Of a stretch of DNA of 64,000 bases, positions 1 to 8,527 are shown in pieces. The position numbers and the translations under genes are program-made. The stretch covers positions 186,001 to 250,000 of the forward strand of contig JAUICM010000006.1 of assembly GCA_030427885.1 (NCBI GenBank). Reading direction: 5' to 3'. Source of the stretch: Rhodothermia bacterium (GTDB taxonomy: Bacteria; Bacteroidota; Rhodothermia; Balneolales; Balneolaceae). Within the stretch, counting starts at the first letter, position 1; the number at the start of each line of letters is the position of its first letter. The notes under the pieces were generated by a model. It made no database searches and had not been told where the DNA came from. It was given only the letters and a program-made list of their open reading frames with translations.

Positions 1-178
1 CCAAAACGCTTAGAATGAGGATAAACTGTTCTTGTGGAATATGACGGGCCCGCCATATTAAAATTCTAGCAAAGAAATTCTTTGGAGGAGGGAGCATTGA
101 TGATAGCCAAAATTTTGAGCGTGCAAATATACAGAACTTTCATTCCAATTATTGGAAGCAATGCTGGAAAAATAAATA
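1..178. other. Window edge, no gene called
   Basis: This stretch lies downstream of menE. On the minus strand a frame of 19 codons starting with ATG near position 57 stays open to the window edge and could be the first codons of a gene outside the window, but it is too short to identify. On the plus strand a frame opens after a stop at 42-44 and runs antisense into the menE tail; it has no credible start codon. Confidence 0.3.
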
Positions 179-1678
179 TCAGGAGGAAGCTGAGGAAGTG
201 CAGAGCCTGATCAGCTCATGTCTCTTAACTTTTCCAGTGGAGGTTTTTGGGAACTCTTTGACCACTTTGAGTTCCTTGGGTAATTTGTAATCAGTAAGGT
301 TTTTACGAAGTGATTCGCGTACTTCTTCAAGTTCAGGAGTCTTGCCATTCGACAGGGTAACGAAGGCGGTTACTTTTTGTCCCCATTCTTCATCAGGAAT
401 ACCCAGTACAATGGCTTCTTTTATGGAGGGGAGTTTTTCAATGGCTTGTTCCACTTCAACAGGATTTACATTTTCACCGCCCGTGATGATCAGATCATTT
501 CTCCGGGACTCAATGAATAATTGAGAAAATCCATTCAGGTGGCCATAATCACCCGTGTTAAACCAACCTTTTTTATCGAAGATCCCCTCATTTTGCTCTT
601 TGTTATAATATCCATCAAAAACCTGGGGACCTTTCAACCAGATAGTACCTGATTGATTTTTGCCAAGAACTTTGCCTTTGTCATCACGGATCTCTAACTC
701 ATTGGGAGGAAATGGTTTGCCCACACTTTTGATCGGCGTATAGGTGCCTGAAGGAAGCAAGGTCGGGTTGGCTACGATCTGTGCGCATGTTTCTGTCATT
801 CCATAAGAAGAGATCAGTGGAATTCCTCTTTCAACTGATCTGCGAAGTAATTGCTCTGAAATTGGTCCTCCACCCAAAAGGATTGCTTTAAAATCACGGT
901 GTGTTTTGAATAACGGGTCATCCAGTAATCTTTTCAGCATGGTTGGAACCAGTGATGCAGCCTGGAAACGAGTATTTTCTCCTAAGAATTCTTTGATCAT
1001 CTCTTCATGGAAAACATCCATTCTGTAAATAGCTGAGCCGTAAATGAGAGATCGCAATATGATAGAGATGCCCCCGACATGATTCAATGGAAGACAAAGC
1101 AGCCAGAAGTGGTTTGCATCAGGGCGGAAATTCTCGGCTGATGCTTTAGCTGCAGCAATGATCTGGCGACGTTTTAAGGGCACGACCTTAGGAACCCCGG
1201 AAGTTCCGGAGGTAAAGAAATACCCAAATACTTCTGATTCCTTGATCTTGGATTCATCGGGCAGCTCCATACTTCGGATATCGAAAGTAAAGGCGTTTAG
1301 AAAAAAGTTTTCGTCCATTACGATCACATCCTCGCCAAAAACGCGTCCACGGCTTCGGGTATCAGTGAAAATAAGACTTGGATTCAACTCATTGATCTGG
1401 CGTTCCAGTTCTTCCTGTGGTAGCTTTGAGTTGAGAGGGATAAATGGAATACCAAGTTTCCAGCAGGCAGCAATAGCAAAAACCAGCATATCTGAAGATT
1501 CTGACAGAAAAGCGATGGGCCATTTTAGAGAGTCAGATTTACGTTCGAGGATGTCTTTGAAGAATGCAGTAAACCTGTCCAGATCGCTATAGGTAAACAT
1601 CCCATGCTGAGAGGTCAGAAAAACCTGCTGAGGATCTGTTTTTTTAAATTCAAAAATATGTAGTCGCGATTTAAACAC
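179..1678 (-). CDS. menE: o-succinylbenzoate--CoA ligase MenE
   Basis: This enzyme activates o-succinylbenzoate with ATP and CoA in menaquinone synthesis. The 499-residue protein is an ANL-superfamily adenylating enzyme. Visible motifs are the P-loop-like TSGTSGVPKVVPLKR near residue 155, the A5 motif SYGMTET, the A7/A8 region GWFNTGDYG, and the C-terminal catalytic lysine motif KTSTGKVKR near residue 485. The start codon is GTG and directly abuts the TAA of menC, so the genes are very likely cotranscribed as menA-menC-menE. The identity rests on the adenylation motifs together with the men neighbours; from sequence alone it could be another acyl-CoA ligase. The last seven residues (CTSSASS) extend past the conserved end. 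Confidence 0.93.
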   Translation of the reverse strand: MFKSRLHIFEFKKTDPQQVFLTSQHGMFTYSDLDRFTAFFKDILERKSDSLKWPIAFLSESSDMLVFAIAACWKLGIPFIPLNSKLPQEELERQINELNPSLIFTDTRSRGRVFGEDVIVMDENFFLNAFTFDIRSMELPDESKIKESEVFGYFFTSGTSGVPKVVPLKRRQIIAAAKASAENFRPDANHFWLLCLPLNHVGGISIILRSLIYGSAIYRMDVFHEEMIKEFLGENTRFQAASLVPTMLKRLLDDPLFKTHRDFKAILLGGGPISEQLLRRSVERGIPLISSYGMTETCAQIVANPTLLPSGTYTPIKSVGKPFPPNELEIRDDKGKVLGKNQSGTIWLKGPQVFDGYYNKEQNEGIFDKKGWFNTGDYGHLNGFSQLFIESRRNDLIITGGENVNPVEVEQAIEKLPSIKEAIVLGIPDEEWGQKVTAFVTLSNGKTPELEEVRESLRKNLTDYKLPKELKVVKEFPKTSTGKVKRHELIRLCTSSASS

Positions 1679-2749
1679 TTAACTGATCTCTTCCAAGTAT
1701 TTTAAATCAACAGGACTTCCGAGTCCGGGCTGTTTTGAGACTCTGTAAAAACCTTTCTGTATTTCTGCTTCTCCGGGGTCAACTTCTTTTAGGTAAGTAC
1801 CGGTAGCTAAGCCATGTGCTAGTTTTTTTGAACCCAAACCGGACGCCAGTATCGCTGTTGCTGTCCTTCCAATTACACCTTCAAATGAGGTAGTTAAAAC
1901 TACTTCTATATTATGAGTAATTGCAAGCTCTTTTGTTACGATTAGCTTATTAATCCTGCCAAAGAGCATAGGTTTGAGTATCAGGACCTTACAGGCTTTT
2001 TGGTCTGCTAAGTTTTTTACATCCTGAAAATTCCTGGCCGATTCATCAGCAGCTATTGATACCGAAACGTTCTCAGTAACACTTTTCAAGCCCTCAGGAT
2101 CGTCGCAAGAGACAGGCTGTTCGCAATATTCGATGTCAAGATCTGATAGTTGATTGAGATTTCTGACCGCTTCATCATAACTCCATGCCTGGTTCGCATC
2201 AATTCTGATGTTAATTTCTGGGAAGTTCGCCCGTACTGATCTCAATGCTTCCATTTCTGATTTGAAATCACCCCCGACTTTGAACTTTATAGTTTTGAAG
2301 CCTTCAGATATCACCTGATGCACTTGTTCTTTAAGCTTATCCGGAGCACTGAGACCCAATGCAAAATTACAGGCTACTTGTTTGAAACTCTTTCTGAACA
2401 AAAATTCATGAAAACTCAGACCGGATCGTTTAGCATTCAGATCTGTTTGCAGAGTATCTAATCCAAAAGAAAGAGAAGGGAATTGGTGAATGGAATCAAG
2501 AAGAGAGATGATTGTTTCAGTATCCCCTGAAGTGAAAGCATCATTCAGAAATTTTTGGTTATGTTGCAGCACCTGGATAACCTGATCCAGGGATTCTAAA
2601 GAGAAACCGGGAAGAGGAGCAACTTCACCAAAAGCAATTATTCCGTCAGCTTCATAGGTAAGGATGAGCCCTTTTCGGTGAGTTAGAGTCCCGACTGAAG
2701 TACGAAAAGATTTTACAAAGGGAACCTGGTATTTAAAGATGCGAAACAT
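1679..2749 (-). CDS. menC: o-succinylbenzoate synthase MenC
   Basis: MenC dehydrates SHCHC to o-succinylbenzoate in menaquinone synthesis. The 356-residue protein is an enolase-superfamily member with the expected capping domain and barrel. The barrel shows KFKVGG (catalytic lysine), then the metal ligands in IRIDANQAW, EYCEQP and IAADES, followed by a distal lysine in KVLILKP. The ATG overlaps the TGA of menA by one base, which indicates translational coupling. The order menA, menC, menE on one strand supports the pathway assignment over the related dipeptide epimerases. Confidence 0.93.
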   Translation of the reverse strand: MFRIFKYQVPFVKSFRTSVGTLTHRKGLILTYEADGIIAFGEVAPLPGFSLESLDQVIQVLQHNQKFLNDAFTSGDTETIISLLDSIHQFPSLSFGLDTLQTDLNAKRSGLSFHEFLFRKSFKQVACNFALGLSAPDKLKEQVHQVISEGFKTIKFKVGGDFKSEMEALRSVRANFPEINIRIDANQAWSYDEAVRNLNQLSDLDIEYCEQPVSCDDPEGLKSVTENVSVSIAADESARNFQDVKNLADQKACKVLILKPMLFGRINKLIVTKELAITHNIEVVLTTSFEGVIGRTATAILASGLGSKKLAHGLATGTYLKEVDPGEAEIQKGFYRVSKQPGLGSPVDLKYLEEIS

Positions 2750-3633
2750 CAGCTCAGAACTATGCCTGCAGAAAACAGAATTCCAAAAAGTGCCATGAAT
2801 TTTGCTGTTTGTTCCAGCACTTTGTTGAGATTTACTTTCTCAGTTTCTTTCCAAACTTTTATAGAATGAATGAATGCGAGGGGTAAAATCAAAAAAGGTA
2901 AAAGAACCCACGGCCCATAATCCAGTTTGAAATAGAAATGAGGCGGGATAGCATATGCGAGTAAAAGCATTAAAGTATATTCTGCTTTCAACGTAGTATC
3001 CCCGAATAATACGCCGAGTGTTCGTTTTCCTGCTTTTGTATCCTGCTCCACATCCCTGAGATTATTTATAACCAGAATATTTGTACATAAACCACCTACC
3101 GCAAGCGATGCCCAGAAAGAAGATTCAGACCATTCCAAAGCATTGATATAATACGTGCCCATTACTGCTACAATTCCAAAGAATATGAATACAAAAACAT
3201 CACCAAGTCCGTTGTATCCCAGAGGATATGGTCCACCGGTATAAAGTATTCCGAAGAGGAGTGAAAATAGTCCGATTATCAGAACCTGCCACCCTCCAAT
3301 CCATACTAGATATTGTCCGATAAGGAATGCTAAGCCCATGGTTAGAATAGTAGCATTCCGCATTGTTTTAGGGGCAATGAGACCAGCCGCAGTAGCCCGC
3401 TGAAATCCGATACGTTCGTGGGTATCTGCACCTTTGATGAAGTCGTAATAATCGTTTGCGAAGTTTGTACCTATTTGTATGAGGAATGCACAAATCAATG
3501 CTACGGAGGTACTGGCGGCAGAAAAGGCAGAATCGTGCCAGGCAATTCCTGCCCCGACAATAACCGGAGTGAATGCAGCGGGGAGAGTTTGTGGACGAGC
3601 GGCCTCGATCCAGGTTTTCAATTTAGGGTTCAC
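2749..3633 (-). CDS. menA: 1,4-dihydroxy-2-naphthoate polyprenyltransferase MenA
   Basis: MenA attaches the isoprenoid tail to 1,4-dihydroxy-2-naphthoate in the inner membrane, giving demethylmenaquinone. The 294-residue protein is a UbiA-family membrane enzyme with about eight or nine hydrophobic helices. The first aspartate-rich motif is NFANDYYDFIKGADTHER (about residues 58-75) and the second is NNLRDVEQDTKAGKRTLG (about 190-207). The N-terminus AARPQTLPAAFTPVIVGAG is typical of MenA rather than UbiA. It is the first gene of a men cluster that lacks menF, menD, menH and menB here, so those must be elsewhere. Confidence 0.95.
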   Translation of the reverse strand: MNPKLKTWIEAARPQTLPAAFTPVIVGAGIAWHDSAFSAASTSVALICAFLIQIGTNFANDYYDFIKGADTHERIGFQRATAAGLIAPKTMRNATILTMGLAFLIGQYLVWIGGWQVLIIGLFSLLFGILYTGGPYPLGYNGLGDVFVFIFFGIVAVMGTYYINALEWSESSFWASLAVGGLCTNILVINNLRDVEQDTKAGKRTLGVLFGDTTLKAEYTLMLLLAYAIPPHFYFKLDYGPWVLLPFLILPLAFIHSIKVWKETEKVNLNKVLEQTAKFMALFGILFSAGIVLS

Positions 3634-3926
3634 TGATTCTTATGGTTTTTTAAGCTAAAGGATGTGGATAACTGTAATTCAAAAGATACTGTATTTCGGG
3701 TAGGGTTAAAAAGTAAAGCAAAGAGGAATTTCGGGCATAATTTTATTAAGAAAACAGGTATAGAAACTGGTTCTTTAAAAAATTTTTTAAAGTGTAAGCG
3801 CTTTTTAACCTGTGTTATTTATATGTGGATAAATATTGGTCTAATTTTATTGAGTGTTTCCTAAAAAGTACTTTATATTATCGACCAGTTTTTATCGTAG
3901 AAAACCTAACAAACCAGATCACACAC

Positions 3927-4940
3927 ATGTCGTATGCAAAACTAGAATATATTTGGCTTGACGGTTACAAACCTACTCAGAGCCTCAGAAGTAAAACCAA
4001 GATCGTCCATGATTTCGGTGGTACATTGGAAGAATGTCCGGAATGGTCATTTGATGGAAGTTCAACAGAACAGGCAGAAGGGGGTAGCTCAGATTGTTTA
4101 CTTAAACCAGTAGCTATCTATCCTGATCCTGAAGTAAAGAACGGATATTTGGTAATGACCGAAGTATTGAACGCTGATGGTACTCCACATGAAACAAACG
4201 GACGTGCTACCATCGATGATGAAGACGATGATTTTTGGTTCGGGTTTGAGCAGGAATATTTCCTGATGGATCTTGATACTAAATTACCACTTGGATTCCC
4301 TGAGAATGGATATCCAAGGCCACAAGGCCCTTACTATTGTGGTGTTGGTGGACAAAACGCGTATGGCAGGGCTTTCAAAGACGAACATCTTGATATTTGC
4401 CTTGAAGCAGGTCTTAATGTTGAAGGAACAAATGGTGAAGTTGCTGCCGGTCAGTGGGAATGGCAGATCTTTGCTAAAGGTGCTCAGTCAGCTGGTGACC
4501 AGATCTGGGTAGCTCGTTTCCTTATGGAAAGACTTTCTGAGAAATATGGTGTATACATTGAATACCATCCAAAACCACTTGGAAAAACAGACTGGAACGG
4601 ATCCGGTATGCATGCAAACTTCTCAAATGAGTATATCAGAACTGCGGGTTCCAGAGAAAAAATTGAAAAAGTATGTGAAGCATTCCGAAGCGTGGTAGAT
4701 GAGCATATCGCTGTATATGGTGCTTACAACGACCAGCGTTTGACAGGAGCTCACGAAACTGCAGCTATCGATCAGTTCTCCTACGGTGTTTCTGACCGTG
4801 GCGCCTCAATTCGTATTCCGGTTTATACAGCTACTCATGGCTGGAGCGGATACCTGGAAGACAGACGTCCTGCATCTAATGCGGATCCGTATAAAGTAGC
4901 AGCTCGTATCATCAAAACAGTTAAAACTGTTACTGATTAA
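3927..4940 (+). CDS. glnA: Glutamine synthetase, eukaryotic-type GSII
   Basis: This enzyme makes glutamine from glutamate, ammonia and ATP. I chose the ATG at 3927 (337 residues) over an upstream in-frame ATG at 3825, because MSYAKLEYIWLDGY is the usual GSII start and the 34 upstream residues look like non-coding sequence. GSII hallmarks are the beta-grasp segment with WSFDGSSTEQAEGGSSDCLLKP, the active-site EQEYFLMD, the motif GQWEWQIF, the ATP/glutamate site KTDWNGSGMHANFSNE, and ASIRIP near the C-terminus. This is the short decameric class found in eukaryotes and some bacteria, not the 470-residue dodecameric GSI. A strong terminator follows, so it is probably monocistronic. Confidence 0.95.
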   Translation: MSYAKLEYIWLDGYKPTQSLRSKTKIVHDFGGTLEECPEWSFDGSSTEQAEGGSSDCLLKPVAIYPDPEVKNGYLVMTEVLNADGTPHETNGRATIDDEDDDFWFGFEQEYFLMDLDTKLPLGFPENGYPRPQGPYYCGVGGQNAYGRAFKDEHLDICLEAGLNVEGTNGEVAAGQWEWQIFAKGAQSAGDQIWVARFLMERLSEKYGVYIEYHPKPLGKTDWNGSGMHANFSNEYIRTAGSREKIEKVCEAFRSVVDEHIAVYGAYNDQRLTGAHETAAIDQFSYGVSDRGASIRIPVYTATHGWSGYLEDRRPASNADPYKVAARIIKTVKTVTD

Positions 4941-4965
4941 GAGTTACTCTTAAGAGATTATCTCA

Positions 4966-4997
4966 AACCCCGCTTTCGAAAGAGAGCGGGGTTTTTT
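4966..4997 (+). terminator. Rho-independent terminator after glutamine synthetase
   Basis: A nine-base-pair stem, AACCCCGCT pairing with AGCGGGGTT, encloses a ten-base loop and runs into six thymines. It lies 26 bases after the glutamine synthetase stop and just before the CsaA-like gene. Confidence 0.9.
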
Positions 4998-5011
4998 ATT
5001 GTTCAAAGAAA

Positions 5012-5350
5012 ATGAAAGAAATCAGCTGGAATGAATTTGAACAGGTAGAACTAAGAGTTGGTACAGTCCTGGAAGTCCATGATTTCCCTGAAGCCAGAAA
5101 CCCTGCCTATAAATTGATCATAGATTTTGGGAATGACGTTGGAACCCGAAAGTCCTCTGCACAGATCACTCATCATTACACAAAGGAAGAGTTAATTGGA
5201 AAACAAGTAATAGGGGTTGTGAATTTTCCAGAGAAACAAATAGGTCCGTTCATGTCTCAATGCCTTGTTACCGGTTTTTATGATGAAGAAGGGATGGTGA
5301 TACTGGCAGTACCTGATAAAGAGGTATCAAATGGTGCCAAACTTGGATAA
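5012..5350 (+). CDS. csaA: CsaA-like tRNA-binding protein
   Basis: This 112-residue protein is a stand-alone tRNA-binding OB-fold domain, the fold found at the C-terminus of MetRS and in the export-related chaperone CsaA. Visible family motifs are VELRVGTVLEVHDFPEARNP at residues 12-31, the core segment RKSSAQIT, KQVIGVVNFPEKQIGPF, and the terminal PDKEVSNGAKLG. The length matches CsaA almost exactly. CsaA forms dimers and has been linked to protein export chaperoning and to tRNA binding in B. subtilis. It follows the glutamine synthetase terminator and is close to the next gene, so it may start a small operon. Confidence 0.9.
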   Translation: MKEISWNEFEQVELRVGTVLEVHDFPEARNPAYKLIIDFGNDVGTRKSSAQITHHYTKEELIGKQVIGVVNFPEKQIGPFMSQCLVTGFYDEEGMVILAVPDKEVSNGAKLG

Positions 5351-5413
5351 ATTCTGAATGAAAATGGTAAGCATTTGGTTAAATCAGCTCAATATAATAA
5401 TCATCAGACAGGC

Positions 5414-5863
5414 ATGAAGCACTTACGACTCTTATTAGTTTCAGGGTTAATATTCTTATCAACAGAAATAATTGCTCAAGAAGTAACCAGTGATTCAGTA
5501 CTCCAAATCTCCAGATTCACCCTGTTGGTTGAGGGCATTCCTGAAGTGAAAGGAGAGATCAGGATCGCAATGTTTGATTCGGAGCAGAGATATCCGGAGG
5601 ATCCTATCCATGCAATAGTTCTTCCGGTTGACCAGAAGGATATCGAATGGATAGTTGAAGATCTGCCTTTTGGGGAATATGCCATAGCGGTATACCATGA
5701 TAAAAATAAAAATGGTGAGCTGGATTCAAACCTGTTGGGTATCCCCAAAGAGAATTATGGTTTTTCGAATAACGCCCGTGGCAGATTTGGCCCTGCTTCA
5801 TGGAAAGATGCCAGTTTCAAAGTGAATGAAACGAATTATTTTGAAAGAATAGAGATCAAATAG
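5414..5863 (+). CDS. DUF2141 secreted protein
   Basis: This is a periplasmic or secreted protein of 149 residues. The ATG at 5414 is preferred over a TTG 13 codons upstream because it begins a clean signal peptide, MKHLRLLLVSGLIFLSTEIIAQ. The mature part is a small beta-sandwich with the DUF2141 hallmarks: KGEIRIAMFDSE, then GEYAIAVYHDKNKNGELDSN and LGIPKENYGFSNNARG, ending in ASWKDASFKV. The DxNxNGxLD segment looks like a calcium-binding loop. The function of DUF2141 proteins is not established. Confidence 0.85.
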   Translation: MKHLRLLLVSGLIFLSTEIIAQEVTSDSVLQISRFTLLVEGIPEVKGEIRIAMFDSEQRYPEDPIHAIVLPVDQKDIEWIVEDLPFGEYAIAVYHDKNKNGELDSNLLGIPKENYGFSNNARGRFGPASWKDASFKVNETNYFERIEIK

Positions 5864-5918
5864 AGCTGAAACCAGAGTCAGCTGTTTGCGTAGGGCATTC
5901 TCTAATCAAAAGGGAAGT

Positions 5919-7133
5919 ATGTCATATTTTATCAAATCCGTTTTAATTGCCTTGCAAAATATCAGGGCGAACCCACTTCACACTTTTTTATCTACACTTG
6001 GTATTATTATTGGGGTTGCTGCTTTAGTTGGGATTTTAGCTTTAGGTGATGGGCTTGAAGAGACAGGAAGGAGGCAGTTAGCAAATACCACTTCATTGAA
6101 CATGTTGAGTGCGAGTTCCAACAGTACCAAGGTCATCAATGAAGTACGTGTTTCGGTGGAAAACAGACCGGTAATTACAAGTGAGATCGCCGATGAGATC
6201 AGCCAAAAATATTCTACTAGAGGCATAACAGATCTGGGAACATCCCGAACCGCTGAAGTTGGCTATGGCGATTCTTTAAGTGGAGTGTATTTATATGGGG
6301 GAAGTGAGAAAGCGATCAGAATATCCCCGGATTCTGTTCAGTTTGGTTCTTTTATCGACAGATCTGATGTGTTGAATAAAAAGTATGCTGCTGTTATTTC
6401 ATATAAACTGGCAAGCCAATGGACTGAAGTGCCGGAAGAGATACTGGGTCATAGTTTTTTACTGTGGGGAAAAGAGTTCAGTATAAAAGGAATCTTACAG
6501 GAAAAAGAAGGGGATGCCCCCAGAATACTCGTGCCTATTTCAGTGTATATGGATAATGAAAAGGAAGTTTATCCTACACTAAGAATGAAGGTGACAAATG
6601 CGGAGGATATACCTGAGATACAGGAAGAATTAAAGCTATTATTCGACGAGAAGTACGAGGAAGGGCACGAAGCATTTACTATAAGTTCGAATGAATTCAG
6701 AGTAGAACAATTTTCAAAAGGGATCCTGATGTTCAAACTTATCATGGGAGCAATAACAGGAATTTCGGTTCTGGTTGGCGGAATTGGCGTAATGAATGTA
6801 TTACTCATATCTGTAACCGAACGAACAAAAGAGATTGGGATCAGAAAGGCTACAGGCGCTAAGAAGAAAGACATTGTTCTTCAGTTCATGGCTGAATCGG
6901 TTACGATCGCTTTTGTGGGATGTATTATTGGTGCTGTGATCGGGATCCTGGGAGTGTTTGCCTTTGTTCCGATCGTGAACGCTGTGGCAGGTTTTGGATT
7001 CCAGGCGGCTGTAAGTAGCGGAACGTTAATAGTAATACTGGTGCTGGGACTTGTTGTAGGTGTTGTTTTCGGAACATATCCGGCCTGGAGGGCAGCTCAA
7101 CTGGATCCGATCGATGCCATCCGGCACGAATAA
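5919..7133 (+). CDS. MacB/FtsX-family ABC transporter permease
   Basis: This is an inner-membrane permease of the MacB type, 404 residues from the ATG at 5919; that start is preferred over a TTG 11 codons upstream. It has one N-terminal membrane helix (about residues 22-45, LSTLGIIIGVAALVGILALG), a periplasmic MacB_PCD-like domain, then three C-terminal helices of the FtsX domain. The family signature GGIGVMNVLLISVTERTKEI is followed by GIRKATGAKKKDI, the cytoplasmic coupling helix. MacB-type permeases use mechanotransmission to move lipoproteins, toxins or peptides; the substrate here is unknown. No ATPase gene is adjacent, so the partner must be encoded elsewhere. Confidence 0.9.
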   Translation: MSYFIKSVLIALQNIRANPLHTFLSTLGIIIGVAALVGILALGDGLEETGRRQLANTTSLNMLSASSNSTKVINEVRVSVENRPVITSEIADEISQKYSTRGITDLGTSRTAEVGYGDSLSGVYLYGGSEKAIRISPDSVQFGSFIDRSDVLNKKYAAVISYKLASQWTEVPEEILGHSFLLWGKEFSIKGILQEKEGDAPRILVPISVYMDNEKEVYPTLRMKVTNAEDIPEIQEELKLLFDEKYEEGHEAFTISSNEFRVEQFSKGILMFKLIMGAITGISVLVGGIGVMNVLLISVTERTKEIGIRKATGAKKKDIVLQFMAESVTIAFVGCIIGAVIGILGVFAFVPIVNAVAGFGFQAAVSSGTLIVILVLGLVVGVVFGTYPAWRAAQLDPIDAIRHE

Positions 7134-7154
7134 AAAAGGCTCCCTTGGGAGCCT
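7132..7154 (-). terminator. Terminator for the beta-solenoid/sigma operon
   Basis: The stem AGGCTCCC/GGGAGCCT with a two-base spacer is followed on the minus strand by a run of six thymines. It overlaps the stop codon of the converging permease gene. On the plus strand no T-run follows, so it acts for the minus strand. Confidence 0.8.
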
Positions 7155-7168
7155 AAAAAACAGATCAT

Positions 7169-8527
7169 TTATTTCTGACGGACGACAATATCAGCGTTCT
7201 GGTTTTTGATCTTCATACTTCCTGAAGGAGTACCTGAGGTTCCATGGATGATCTGTTCGTTTCCTTCTTTCGTAATGGTTTGATTCTTAAGATCCATATT
7301 GGTGTCACTTTTGCCATATTTTGTTTCTAAAGTCACAATGCCATCAAATTTCTTATCCATACTGAGTTCAACTTTACCATACTGAGAGTCAATGCGGACT
7401 TGTTTGAGCTTATTTTTAGCTTCAATTGATATAGAGCCTGAACGGTTAACGACCTCAAGATTTTCACCTTTAAAGTCCCTGATCACCATGGGTAAGTATT
7501 CACCATTAATAACCAGATCCCTTCCAAGACCGTTAATATCAATATTCGCTGATCTGTTTTGGATATGAGCCCCACCTACAATTTTTTCGAGCCTTATATT
7601 CAGATATTGACCACTGATGCGTACATCACCTCCAACATCAGACAATTCTATATTGGCTGATCTGCCTTCGATCTCAACACCTTGCTCACTTTTTATATGC
7701 TCAGCTTTGATATTGGTATAATCGCCGGCAACCTGTAGTGATCTTACGGTACTAATAACCACTTTACCGCTCTGATTATTCATAGCAACATCTCCATCGA
7801 TGTTAGTGAGTTCATATTCCATATAAGGACCATTTACAATCAGATTTCCCTGAATATCAAATGCATTCAAAACCCCACTGCGATTACTAAGGTCAAGGTC
7901 ACCATTTATTCTGGAAATATTCATTTTCGAGTATTCTGCATTCACACTCACTCTTCCGGTAACATTTTTGATGTCAATATTTGCAGATCTGTTAGAGACC
8001 ATTACTTCACCCTGAACACTATTCAGATCTACAGCACCATAATCATTATTTATTACAATGGTCTGCTTTACATTTTCAACTTTAACGAGTCCGCTTCTGT
8101 TGTTGACAGATAAACCTCTTGTGAAACCCTCTAGTTTGATTTTAGAATAGCGGCTGGAAATATCCAGATAAACAGATGCCGGTATTTCCAGAGCAAGAGC
8201 ATGTCTTTTGATTTCGTAATTAATATTCTTCTTGTTTTGGTCAGGGAATCGGATATCAAAGCGGGCTTCGCCTCCCCGTTTCTCAAATTCAGGTTCAAAA
8301 TTTTCGAAATAGTGTTCGTAAGATTCCTTGTTTCCATCGAAGTCATAGACATATCTTAGTTGGTTATCTTGACTGGGTTTAATCTCAATTTGCATTCCAG
8401 CATCAATCCGGATTGTAAGTTTTGTTATCGCCGATACATCAAAAGCTCCATTTTTTGATCCATTCTGAGCAAATAGAGTCAGGTTTATAAGTAAAAGTGT
8501 AAACAAGGTAAGTATGGGTCGTTTCAT
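7169..8527 (-). CDS. Secreted beta-solenoid (DUF4097-like) with alternating 18-residue rungs
   Basis: This 452-residue exported protein has the signal peptide MKRPILTLFTLLLINLTLFAQ. From residue 127 to 404 it is a near-perfect repeat of 18 residues. Rungs carrying (N/G)(R/Q)S(G/A) alternate with rungs carrying an aromatic tyrosine (NDY, AEY, GPY, GDY, GQY, GEY, SQY). Key serines fall at 145, 181, 217, 253, 290, 326 and 363; key tyrosines at 127, 163, 199, 235, 270, 308, 344, 383 and 404. This resembles DUF4097-type adhesin beta-strand repeats. It is the last gene of an ECF sigma operon and overlaps the anti-sigma-like gene by four bases, so it is probably made when that envelope regulon is on. 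Its binding partner is unknown. Confidence 0.85.
   Translation of the reverse strand: MKRPILTLFTLLLINLTLFAQNGSKNGAFDVSAITKLTIRIDAGMQIEIKPSQDNQLRYVYDFDGNKESYEHYFENFEPEFEKRGGEARFDIRFPDQNKKNINYEIKRHALALEIPASVYLDISSRYSKIKLEGFTRGLSVNNRSGLVKVENVKQTIVINNDYGAVDLNSVQGEVMVSNRSANIDIKNVTGRVSVNAEYSKMNISRINGDLDLSNRSGVLNAFDIQGNLIVNGPYMEYELTNIDGDVAMNNQSGKVVISTVRSLQVAGDYTNIKAEHIKSEQGVEIEGRSANIELSDVGGDVRISGQYLNIRLEKIVGGAHIQNRSANIDINGLGRDLVINGEYLPMVIRDFKGENLEVVNRSGSISIEAKNKLKQVRIDSQYGKVELSMDKKFDGIVTLETKYGKSDTNMDLKNQTITKEGNEQIIHGTSGTPSGSMKIKNQNADIVVRQK

Noticed and set aside
1-290. Plus-strand frame from about 45 to 288 that looks protein-like before it runs antisense into menE
   Set aside because: It has no credible start codon, is opened by a stop at 42-44 and overlaps the menE C-terminus by over 100 bases, so it is at most a decayed fragment.
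1158-1592. Plus-strand 144-residue frame inside menE
   Set aside because: It is antisense to a conserved adenylation enzyme and has low-complexity Ser/Arg-rich composition, typical of a shadow frame.
3825-3926. Longer glutamine synthetase start at 3825
   Set aside because: The extra 34 residues lie in AT-rich promoter-like sequence and MSYAKLEYIWLDGY at 3927 is the standard GSII start.
5886-5918. Longer MacB-type permease start with TTG
   Set aside because: The preceding residues MRRAFSNQKGS are not typical and MSYFIKSVLIALQN at 5919 begins the normal cytoplasmic start of this family.
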